Below, piece after piece: positions 33,765 to 45,000 of a stretch of 64,000 nucleotides of DNA (positions are counted from its first letter, which is position 1; each line of letters begins with the position of its first letter). The notes under the pieces are model-generated. The model was not told the origin of the DNA. It saw only the letters and a list, made by a program, of their open reading frames with translations, and ran no database searches. Origin of the DNA: Rhodospirillaceae bacterium (GTDB lineage: Bacteria; Pseudomonadota; Alphaproteobacteria; Rhodospirillales; Rhodospirillaceae); the NCBI GenBank assembly GCA_040219235.1, contig JAVJSV010000004.1:1-64000 (forward strand), read 5' to 3'. The position numbers and the translations under genes are program-made.

Positions 33765-34442
33765 ATGCGTGTTCTGGTCATTGAAGACGATGTTAAGGCG
33801 GCAGGCTTCATCACCAAGGGGCTGCGCGAATCCGGCTATGTTGTTGACCATGCGGAAGACGGCCACCAAGCGCTGGAGCGTGCGCTGTCTGAAACTTACG
33901 ATGTCATGATCGTTGATCGCATGTTGCCCGGCCCGAACGGAATCAAAGTCGTTGAGACAGTCAGGTCAGAAGGCATCGCCACACCTGTTCTTTTCCTGAG
34001 CGCTCTGGGCGATGTTGAAGATCGCGTCGAGGGTTTAAAGGCCGGCGGAGATGACTACCTCGTTAAACCCTTCGCACTTTCTGAGTTGCTGGCCCGCATC
34101 GAGGCGTTAACGCGACGGGGTAAAGCCCAGGGCGAGATCACCCATCTTTCAGTTGGCGATTTGGAACTGGATATCCTCTCGCGCAAAGTGACGCGGCAAG
34201 GTCAGCGTGTTTACCTCCACCCACGAGAATTTAAACTGCTCGAATATTTTATGCGGCATGCCGGGCATGTGGTGACGCGGACCATGTTGCTGGAAAATGT
34301 ATGGGAATATCATTTTGACCCCCAGACCAACGTCATCGACGTTCATATCAGCCGTCTGCGCCAAAAAATAGATAAGCCCTTCGACTCCCCCATTCTGCAA
34401 ACCGTGCGCGGCGCGGGATATAAGCTAGAGGCCGCGACCTAA
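33765..34442 (+). CDS. OmpR-family response regulator
   Basis: 225 residues from ATG 33765 with SD GAGAGG. The receiver domain shows the acid pair in VIEDDVKAAG, the phosphoacceptor Asp in MIVDRMLPG, Ser/Thr switch in LFLSALG and the Lys of YLVKPF. The C-terminal winged helix (HPREFKLLEYFMRH, VDVHISRLRQK-type DVHISRLRQKID, VRGAGYKL) binds DNA. Three bases separate it from its kinase. The pair precedes the giant adhesin gene, a plausible target. Confidence 0.93.
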   Translation: MRVLVIEDDVKAAGFITKGLRESGYVVDHAEDGHQALERALSETYDVMIVDRMLPGPNGIKVVETVRSEGIATPVLFLSALGDVEDRVEGLKAGGDDYLVKPFALSELLARIEALTRRGKAQGEITHLSVGDLELDILSRKVTRQGQRVYLHPREFKLLEYFMRHAGHVVTRTMLLENVWEYHFDPQTNVIDVHISRLRQKIDKPFDSPILQTVRGAGYKLEAAT

Positions 34443-34445
34443 CCC

Positions 34446-35873
34446 GTGGCGCGCGTTGCACGTTTGCTGAGCACAACAACCTTTCGGTTGTCTTTGCTTT
34501 ATACGGCTGTGTTTGCCAGCTCCGTGGGGGCACTATTTGTTTTCGTGTTCATCAATACCAGCGTCTTCGCCGAGCGCCAGACAGAAGCTGCCATTGAAGC
34601 TGAGGTGCAGGGCTTTCGGGAGACCTACCAACGCGAAGGCGTGTCTGGTCTCATCAGTGCCATCAATCGCCGCATTGACCCTAATTTCCGCACCGATGGC
34701 ATTTACCTGCTCACCGGCCCAAATCTGCAGCCGATGGCGGGCAATCTGACCTCCTGGCCGCGCAACACCACGGCCGATGACCTGTGGGTCAGTTTTTCCA
34801 TTGTTGATATGCAAACCGCAGACTCAGCGGCAGCGGATGTGCGGGCGCTACAATTTCTGATTCCGGGCGGCTTTCGGCTTATGGTCGGGCGCGATATTCG
34901 AGAAGCCAGAGACTTCCGCACCCAATTGCTCCGTTCTCTCAACATTGGTCTTGCCATCACCGTGGCCTTGGGGGTGTTGGGCGGGTTCTTGTTCAGCCGC
35001 TCGATCATGGGGCGGGTCGAGCGTATTACCCAGACCTGTCAACGGATTGTGCGCGGCGACCTGAGCCAGCGCATCAGTCGAACGGGGCAAACGGACGAGT
35101 TGTCGCGCTTGTCTGAATCCATCAATGAAATGCTGGATCAGATCGAAAGTCTGATGGTCGGACTGAGAGAAGTCTCGGACAACGTCGCCCACGACCTCAG
35201 AACACCGCTCAACCGGCTTCGTGTCCGTTTGGAAGTCGCGGCCGGCAAGACGACCAGTCCGGAGGAGCGCAACGAGCTGGAAGAGGCGATCGCAGAAGCA
35301 GATAGTCTGCTGTCTACTTTTTCGTCATTACTTCGGATTTCCCGTGCTGAAGCGTCTTTGCGTAAGACCTTCGGCGTTCTAGACCTTGGGGCCATCGCTG
35401 AAGACGTGGTTGATCTTTATGCGCCGCTGGCGGAAGACAAGGGGGTCCGGTTCGAGAGCAACATTGATCTATCCGCCGCCGGGTGGGGGGATCCCAGTCT
35501 GGTTGCGCAAGTGTTGGCAAACGTGCTTGATAATGCGGTGAAATATACGCCGGAGGGCGGTACTGTGGCTCTTGCGCTCACGCGCCAAGGGGATCAGGCG
35601 ACGTTAGAAGTGTCTGATACTGGACCTGGAATTCCACCGGAATATCGCGACAAGGTGTTTGAAAGGCTGTTTCGGCTTGATCATAGCCGCTCTACACCTG
35701 GGTCTGGCTTAGGGCTCAGTTTGGTCAATGCCGTGGTCAAGTCGCACGGCCTGAAATTGGAACTCGCAGACAATGCTCCGGGATTGCGCGTTATCATTGA
35801 ATTTCCGCCCCCACCGTCACATCCGCCACCGTTTGATCGGTCGGTGAAGATCAAAGATACAACTGCTTCTTGA
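34446..35873 (+). CDS. Sensor histidine kinase partner of the upstream regulator
   Basis: 475 residues starting at GTG 34446. TM1 (about 10-32), periplasmic loop (about 33-160), TM2 (about 165-185), HAMP (about 186-240), HisKA with phosphoacceptor in DNVAHDLRTPLNRL, then HATPase_c with N box NVLDNAVKYTPEG, G1 SDTGPGIP and G2 GSGLGLSLV. The Pro-rich tail PPPPSHPPPFDRS is unusual. Stimulus unknown. Confidence 0.92.
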   Translation: MARVARLLSTTTFRLSLLYTAVFASSVGALFVFVFINTSVFAERQTEAAIEAEVQGFRETYQREGVSGLISAINRRIDPNFRTDGIYLLTGPNLQPMAGNLTSWPRNTTADDLWVSFSIVDMQTADSAAADVRALQFLIPGGFRLMVGRDIREARDFRTQLLRSLNIGLAITVALGVLGGFLFSRSIMGRVERITQTCQRIVRGDLSQRISRTGQTDELSRLSESINEMLDQIESLMVGLREVSDNVAHDLRTPLNRLRVRLEVAAGKTTSPEERNELEEAIAEADSLLSTFSSLLRISRAEASLRKTFGVLDLGAIAEDVVDLYAPLAEDKGVRFESNIDLSAAGWGDPSLVAQVLANVLDNAVKYTPEGGTVALALTRQGDQATLEVSDTGPGIPPEYRDKVFERLFRLDHSRSTPGSGLGLSLVNAVVKSHGLKLELADNAPGLRVIIEFPPPPSHPPPFDRSVKIKDTTAS

Positions 35874-36027
35874 AAAATTCCGTGCAACACAGTTGCCGTT
35901 AAGCGCGTTGATGGCGTAAGCCGTGCTGTAAGAGGGGATTTTGAGCTGTGATTAAATCCGTTTTGACTCAAAACGACAGGGCATCGTTTTTGTTATTCAA
36001 AATCAATGGCTGTGCTAGCTTAACAGT

Positions 36028-39000
36028 ATGACTATTAATGAAAAACCGACGGGTTTAATCCGCGATGACGCGACGGCGTCTCAATCTGCCACGCAACTCG
36101 TAACAGTAGAGAATGGCTCTGCTGTTGTTCCAGATGCAGCGGCCCTTCTGACCGGCACTTTTGTGAAGGTCGGGAATGATCTGCTTATTCTGAGTCCGAC
36201 GGGTGAGAGATATCTCGTTCAGGATTTTTTCACCCAAGAACCGCTGCCGTATTTGGCCGACGGCGAAGGTCTTATGGTTTCTGGCCGGATTGTGGGACGG
36301 CTGGCGGAAGGGCCGCAGCCCATCCAAGTCGCACAGGAAGGAGTCTCAGACGGCACCGACCCCATTGGCATTGCGCAGACCGTTGAAGGTGAAGTCACCG
36401 TCGAGCGTGCTGACGGCAGCATTGTTGTGCTGGCCGAGGGTGATCCGATCTACATGGGTGACCTTATCATGACCGGAGAGGGTGCGGCGGTCGGTTTGGT
36501 CTTTCTCGATGAAACAACGTTCGCGCTTGGCGAAGACGGCGAGTTGATTCTTGATGAGCTGATTTACGATCCGTCAACCGATACGGGCAGTGCTAGGTTT
36601 ACGCTGCTCGCAGGGGCGGCGTCCGTCATCAGTGGATCCATCGCCAAAACCGGCGCGGATGCCATGAAGTTGGACACCCCGGTGGCCACCATCGGGATTC
36701 GTGGAACCAAAATTATCGCGACCTATGATCCTGTCACAGGGCAGATTTCTATTGTTAACCGTCCTGAGACTCTTGGCAGTGGCCAAACACAGGTTGGGGA
36801 AATCACGCTGACCCTGCCGAACGGCCAGGTGATTGGAACGATTAACAACACCAACGGTGGCTGGCAGTTTTCCGCCGGCGAAACACCAACAGCCACAACC
36901 TTTAGCGAAGCCGACGTTCAGGCCATTGGCGGCAGGGTCGATGCTCTTGTTCAGACCATTGCCTCAACGAATCAGCAAAACAACGGTCAAGACAATGGCG
37001 GTGAAAATAATGGCGGTGAGAATAATGGCGGTAACAACAATGGCGGTGACAACAATGGCGGCGGCGATGGCGATGCTGGCACCGCTGATGCTGAAGTGGT
37101 CACAGAAACCACTACGGCTGATGATGGTACGGTAACCACGACCACCACGATCACAACCACAACGACAACGACGAACACCAACACTGGGACGACGGGCACA
37201 ACCACAACCACGTCTGGCAATCAGCAGACCACAACGACTGTTACACCAACCACCACGACGGTCACGACGACCACCACAACCAATAACAACACGAATGCCA
37301 ATAACAACGTCGCGGATATCTTGCCAGCAAACATCAGCGTAAGTGGTCCATCCGCCTCAGTATCAGATAGTTCAGGCGGTGCAGGAACGGCTGTTTTTGT
37401 TATTACCCGCGGCGGGAACACGCAAATCTCTGTTAACGTGGCCTTTACTACGGCGTCCTCTGGTGCGGTTGCTGGACAAGACTACGTGGCTCAGAGCGGC
37501 GTTGTTACCTTTGCTGCCGGCGAAACAAGCAAAACCGTTGAAGTTGCGATTATTGCAGATTCCGCCAATGCGACTATCGCCGAACCTGCGGAATCTTTCT
37601 TTTTACAAATCTCTGCGTCCGGGCCAAACACGAACTTTATCAACACCTCTGCCTCGGCCACCATTGCCGCCGACCCGCCCCTGCCGGAACTGTCAATCAG
37701 CACGGTGAGTGTGGTCGATACGGTGGCCGGTGTTGCCGAGTTTACGGTCACCCGCTCGGGCGATTTAACCAAGGCCGCGACGGTTGAGTATACAACGCAA
37801 AGTGGCACCGCTGTTGCCGGAGAAGACTTTACGTCAAAGACGGGCACAGTTTCGTTTGCCGCTGGACAGGCCACAGCAACCATCACCGTCAACATTCTGG
37901 CCGATCCTAATGTTTTGGGGGTGCCGCCGAACGAGCCAGACGAGTCTTTCTCGGTTGTTTTGTCCAACGCGGTCGGTGCAACCATTAGCACCGGCAGTGG
38001 GATCGGTCTTATAAGCGCCGATCCACCTGCACAGCTCAGCACATTCAGCATCAATAACGTCACGATTAACGAGGGCGCGACCGCCACGCTGACCATCACA
38101 CGCGGCGGCGGAACGAATTTTTCAGCCACCGTGAATTACACGGTTGCGCCTGGCACAGCCACGGCTGCTGATTTCAGCCAGTCAAATTTAAGCGGCACTA
38201 TAACCTTTGCCAAAGGCGAAACCACAAAGACGATCAGCATCGGCACAGTCAATGATACGATAGACGAACAAGCGGAAAACTTTTTTGTAACGCTATCAAA
38301 TCCTGTTGGTGGCACGATTGCTGCCGGTACGGGCACGGTCAGTATTAATCCCTCCGATAACGTTGTGCCAAACGTTTTCATTTCGGGTGTTGGTGCGGCT
38401 GAAGGCGGGACCGCGAGTTTTACGATCACGTTGTCACAACCCTCTTCTGTCCCAATCACAATTTCTTACGCGACATCTGACGGCTCAGCCATTTCGGGTC
38501 TGGATTTTGTATCGACGTCCAATACGATCACGATTCCGGCGGGACAAACGTCGGTATCTTTTAATGTTGGACTGTTGACAGATTCAGAGACGGAAGGCCC
38601 GGAGGTGTTCTCCGCGACCATCACCCAGGCCACGGGGGCCATCATCACAAATGGGTCGGCAACCGTAACAATTACTGACGTGCCGCCGCCAGTTGTGACA
38701 CAAAACCAAGACCCGGAAATCCTCGGCACAAGCCACAATAATAAATACGCGCAGTTTGATGGTCTGAGCGACGGTCTAGCCACAAGTAGCGATGTCACCA
38801 TCACCTCGCATACCTTAGAGTCATGGTTCCGGTCTGGCGAAACCACTGGCATACATCCGATTATTGGCGTCGATGGCACAACCAATTCAACCGGGTTCAC
38901 ACGCGCTTATATCGATAATGGAACCCTGACGGTTGTTGTCGAGGACAGCGTTGGAAATCAAAAGCAGATTGAATCCTCCATCACGGTCACCGACCAGGAC

Positions 39001-42000
39001 TGGCATCACATCAGCTATTCTTATGATGCGGCCTCGGATGAACTGCGCCTGTTCATTGATGGCGTTGAAGACACTGCCGCAAACGTCGCTCAAGATGATA
39101 CGCTCGTCTCCTTTTCCGCAAATGGACCTTTTCAGGTTGGTACGGGCGATATTCCATCTGCTGAATATTTCCGCGGCGGCATTGACGAGGTACGCCTGTG
39201 GACCACGGCCCGCGACCCGGACGATATCATCGCCACCGCGCAGGCCACGGAGCTAGACGCGGACCCAGACCTGCTGATCGTTTATGAATTCTCGAACTTT
39301 GATGGAAGTAGTGTTGCTAACCTCGGCGCAGGTAGTTCCGCGTATGATGCCACTGGGTCTGGCGACTCCATCGGTGATGCCGATAACGTCTCGCTCAACC
39401 TGACGGGCGGTCAGACTGTTAACACCAACATCGACGAACTGTCCGGCGATTTCACCATTGAAGCCTGGGTGTTCGTGCCCGGCCCCGGCACAGATAGCAT
39501 TATCGTCAGTAAGCACACCAATACGTTCGGCAGTTTTGACAATGGCGAGTTTGCTCTGCTGATCTCCACTGGTGGTTTTCCAACATTCAGAATGGGCAAC
39601 GGCAGTGGTGTCACTGAACTGCAAAGCAGTGGCATACTTTCGCCTAACACTTGGGTCCATCTTGCGGCCTCGTATGACGATAGCTCTGGGGCAATGGAGT
39701 TATACGTCAACGGAACCAATGTTACGAGCACCACCTTTAGCGGTACCCGTCAAACCGGAAATGAAAGCATTGTGATTGGGGGCTTGGCGACCGATCAGGG
39801 CATCGACAGTTTCGGCGGCAGCATCGGCAGCATCGCCCTTTGGTCAGACGTTCGTACAACTGGTGAAATCTCAGGCACGTACGCCAATGGTTTTAGCTCA
39901 TCAAGCCAGGATGAGTTGGTTGGCTATTTTCCGTTTAGCGACGGGACGGGCAGCATTGTCACCAATGCGACCGGTGGACCGGATGGTATGATCACAGGCA
40001 TGCCAGTCTGGAGCATTGACGCACCCCAATTAGGATTTACTAACTCCACAGGGACTTACGAAGATACTCCCATTACCATAGATGTGGCGGCCTACGACCC
40101 CGATGGCGATGCCCTCACGGTCACTGCCGGTAATGGGTCGAACGGCTCCACAACCGTTGTCAACGAAACAGTTTTCTATACCCCAAATGCTAATTATTTT
40201 GGCACGGATTCCTTTGTTGTCACAGTGGATGACGGCAATGGCGGAACCGACACACAAACCGTTTCAGTGTTCGTCAATGGGGTCGATGATGCCGCGACTC
40301 TGGCCCTCACCAATACCGGCTTCGGTTATTTTGATAGCGACGGGCCAGTGATCATTGATGGATCGGCGGCGCTCACAGATGTGGACACCTCAGACTTTGA
40401 CCTTACGAAAGGTGGCTCGTTAACGGTCTCGGTTACCAGCAACAGCACCAGCGCCGACAATCTAACAATTAAAAACAATGGCACATCCCCAGGCCAGATC
40501 GGTTTTTCATCAACCAATGTCACCTATGGCGGAGTCACGGTTGGCACTTTCTCAGGCGGGGCGATGGGAACCCCACTGGTCATCGTCTTAAACAGCTCTG
40601 CAACACTGGCCGCAGTTCAAGAGTTAACCCGCAACATTGAGTTTGAGAATACGGGCTCGGGTGAAAGCGGCACCAAAACAATAGAATTTTCACTCCTAGA
40701 GTTTGGTGGAGGAACAAACGAGGCTGTTGACTCCGTGTCGGTTAACATGAACGCATCCGGCCCAGTGACATGGGATGACGGCGGCGGCGACGGCCTGTGG
40801 TTCACGGCCACTAACTGGGATGGCGATACGGTGCCGACTTCCGGCGACGATGTTGTTATTTCCGGATCTGGCAGTGACGTCACATTCACCACATCTGGTG
40901 AGGGGACGTTCATCTCTGGCCTGGTACTCTCGGCCTCCGGAACCCTGAGCGTCGATCAAGATTCTCTTGGCGTAAATGGAACCACCACCATCAACTCTGG
41001 CTCGATCCTCACGGTCAACACCTCAAACGGTTTCGAAGTCGGCGGGACGCTAACGAATGCTGGAGAAATCCGCATTGGTGATGGCGGCTCAGGTGATGGC
41101 GCTCTGAACGGCTCAGGTATCGTTGATAACACTGGAGTGGTGAAAGGCTTTGGCGGTTCTATTGATGTTGATACTTTCAACAATAACTCTGGCGGTTTGA
41201 TTGAGGTGACTGGAACGGCCTATGGCTCGTTTGCCATTAATTCAAACACCTTCATTAACAATTCCGGCGCGACCTTGCGGGTGTCTGGCAACTCAAGCTT
41301 TAACGCCGATTTGTTTTTCGGGGTCGACTTCATCAACGATGGCACGATTGAACTGACCGATAGCGGTACAGCGGGCAGTGCCAGCATCGAAATTATATCG
41401 GGCATAACAACCAACAACGGCACCATCCATAGCATGGCGGGCGTCGGCGGCGGAACGCGTCAGCTTGTTGGCGGATGGGATAACACCGCCAGCGGCACCA
41501 TCACCATTGATGCCTTCACAGACATCGATGGCCTTATTCAGAATGCTGGGACCTTTGATATCAACGAGGACCTGACGCTCACAGGGTCTTCAACACTCAG
41601 CAACGACAGCGGTGGCGAAATTGATATTGCGGCGGGTAAATTCCTCACCATCGAAGGCTCCTCTTTGCTGTCGCTGAACAGCGGCAATTCCTTCACCGCG
41701 GGCGCAGGCGCGACCATCGACGTAGTGAATGGGTCGATCCAAGTGAATGCGGCGACCAATCTTGGACCAAACATTGAATTGTTGCTCGGCACATCTGGCG
41801 GCAATAATGGCAACATCACAGGCTCTGCCGCACTGACGGTTCAAAACTCTGTTGAGTTTATCCGCGGCACCATTTCGGCCCCGTTGGTCATCGATACCGC
41901 AAACGGCGATTTTGTTAAAACCGGCTTTGACACGGCGACGATCACTGGCGATGTGACGATCAACAGTTTGAGCGCATTTACCATTCGCAGCACCAGTGGC

Positions 42001-45000
42001 TCAGTGGAGTTAGACAATTCCGGCACCATCACCAATGCGGGAACGATTACCCTTGTAAACACAACAGATGCAAACCCCGTCACGCTTGATCTTACTGGCG
42101 GCGGTCTCATCGAAAATACAGGCGATGTTAATTTTGCCTCTGGCCCCAGTGGAAGCCGAATCCTAAAGGGCGGAAACATCAATAACAACTCGGGTGGCAC
42201 CGTCCTTGTAGATGCCAACACCGATCTGCAAAGCGCCATTATCACCAACAACACTGGCGGCACCATTAACGTGACGTCTGGCAACACCCTGACTCTGACC
42301 GGCAGTTCCATCGTTCATGAGTCTGGCGCGACCACCGGCGGGGCAGGCACGCTGTCATTGACAGGTTCGGGCACGAACACGCTCACGCTGAATGCGGCGC
42401 TGACCCTGTCAACGCTTGATGTCGTGCTCGGCGCGGGGTCGGCAGGTATCATCGGTAATATCGATGGCGCGGGTGCGTTGACGGTCGACAGCGATGTGAC
42501 GCTCGTGCGCGGCACCATTTCGGTTCCGATGATAATCGGCACTGGAACGGTCACCTCAACCGGTAACAACACCGGAGCCATTACCGGCAATATGACCATT
42601 AACAGCGGCGGAACGCTCCATATTGGTGCCACCGGCGGCACGACTGAACTCGACTATGGCAACGGCACCCTCACCAACGCGGGTCTGATTTTGTTGGCCG
42701 AGTCCTCCGGCTCCAACGGTATTACCCTTGAGTTGGATGTTGGTGGCACAGGCGATATTGACAACACGGGCACCATACAAACCACGGCCATCTCAACCGG
42801 CACGCGCACCATTCAAGATGGCAATATTGCCAACAGTGCTGGTGGCACCATCGATATTGATGCCGACACCACCTATGCCAACGGCACCATTACCAACGCG
42901 TCTGGCGGTGGCATCGAGGTGGCGGCCGGGAAAACGCTGACCCTGAACGGCGCGACGATTGATCACCAGGCTGGGGCGAGTATGTCCGGTCCAGGAACAC
43001 TTGCGCTCACAACTGGCACGTCGAGCTTGGTGTTGAATGATGATCTGACCCTCACCAATCTCTCTGTCGTGTTGGGCACGGGTTCCGCAGGCAATGTCGG
43101 TAACATCAGTGGGTCCAGCACGTTAACGGTGAACAACGATATAACGTTGGTACGCGGTACCATTTCGGCCCCAATGATAATCGGCACAGGCACGCTGACC
43201 TCGACCGGTAACAACACCGGCGTGATTACCGGTAACCTTGCCATTAACAGCGGCGGTACGCTCCACGTTGGTGGCACCGGCGGCACCGCTGAGCTTGACT
43301 ATGGCAACGGCACCATCACCAACGCGGGTCTGATCCTGTTGGCTGAGTCGTCTGGTGGCAATGCCATTACTCTTGAATTAGATGTCGGTGGCGCAGGCGA
43401 TATCGTCAACACCGGCACCATCCAAACCACGGCCGGGTCAACCGGTGTCCGCACCATTCAAGATGGCAATATCACCAACAGCGGCACCATCGATATTGAT
43501 GCCGATACCACCTATGCCAACGGCACCATCACCAATACGGGTGACATTGAAGTGGCAACCGGCGAAACGCTCACGCTCAACGCTGCGGTCATCGATCACC
43601 AAACCGGGGCGAGCATGTCCGGGCCGGGAACCCTTGGCCTCACGTCTGGCACATCGAGCTTGGTGTTGACCGAGAACCTGTCCCTTTCAACACTGAACCT
43701 CGTGCTGGGTACGGGATCCGCAGGCAACGTCGGCAACGTCAGCGGGGCCGGCACGTTCACGGTCAACAACGATACCACGCTGGTGCGCGGCACCATTTCA
43801 GCTCCCCTTGTCATCAATACTGGTACAGTCACCTCGACCGGCAACAACAGCGGCGCGATTACCGGCAACGTGACAATTAACAGCGGCGGCACGCTCCACG
43901 TTGGTGATACGGGCGGCACCGCTGAGCTTGACTATGGCAACGGCACCATCACCAACGATGGTTTGATTTTGCTGGCTGAGTCGTCTGGTGGCAATGCCAT
44001 TACCCTTGAACTGGATGTCGGTGGCGCAGGCGATATCGTCAACACCGGCACCATCCGCACCACCGCCACAACAACCGGTGCCCGCACCATTCAAGACGGC
44101 GATATCACCAACAGTGGCACCCTCGATATTGATACCGATACTACCTATGCCAACGGCACCATCACCAACACGGGTAGTATCGACGTGGCATCCGGGGAAA
44201 CCTTAACACTCAACACCGCGACCCTGGTTCACCAATCCGGCGGAAGCTACAGCAGCGGCTCAGGCACGCTTGCCCTCACAACTGGCGCGTCGACCTTGCT
44301 GTTAGCGGATAACCTCACCCTCACCAACCTTTCTGTCGTGCTGGGCACTGGCTCTGGCGGTCAAATCGGCGACATCGCCACTATGAACAGCAGCATCTTG
44401 ACGGTGGATAACGTGATCACCCTGGTGCGCGGCGAGATTTCGGCCGCGCTGGTCATCGACAGTGGCTTGGTTGTCGGAACTGGTAACGACACCGGTCTCA
44501 TCTCGGGCGGCGTCACCGTAAACAGCGGCGGCACGCTTGAAGTGCGCAGCACCGGCGGCACCGCAGAGCTCAATGTTACAGGCGCGATCTCCAACGATGG
44601 AATCGTCCTTATCGATAGCACCAGCGGTGCCAACACGGTGACACTTGACCTGACCGGCGGCTCACTTACCAATAACAGCGGCGGCATATTCAGCGTCACT
44701 GCAGGCGCAGGTGGAAACCGCGCGCTTATCGGAACGGTCAACAACAACAGCGGCGGCATCTTCAACGTTGACGGTATTCTGAATTACTCGGGCGGAACGC
44801 TCACCAACGCAGCCGGCGGAATCGTAAATATTGGTGCCGGTGCGAAGCTCAATATTGCCAGTGGCGCGACTCTAAGCAACAGCGCGACCGTTAATGTTTC
44901 TGGTGGCGAGCTGGAAATAGACGGCACGCTCACCAGTTCTGACACCCTGAACTTTGAGGGCATATCCGGTAATAATGCGGTGTTTGACCTGGATGTTGAT

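Noticed and set aside
35960-36027. Possible TTGTTA-N17-TGCTAG promoter before the adhesin gene
   Set aside because: Poor -10 match and would give an almost leaderless transcript; not convincing.
36028-36400. LapG-type cleavage site and LapA-like retention module in the adhesin N-terminus
   Set aside because: No TAAG/PAAG motif was seen in the expected N-terminal region and no lapD/lapG genes are adjacent.
36370-36740. FecR domain as part of a FecI/FecR iron regulatory system
   Set aside because: It is fused to a secreted RTX adhesin and there is no FecI sigma gene or adjoining siderophore receptor.
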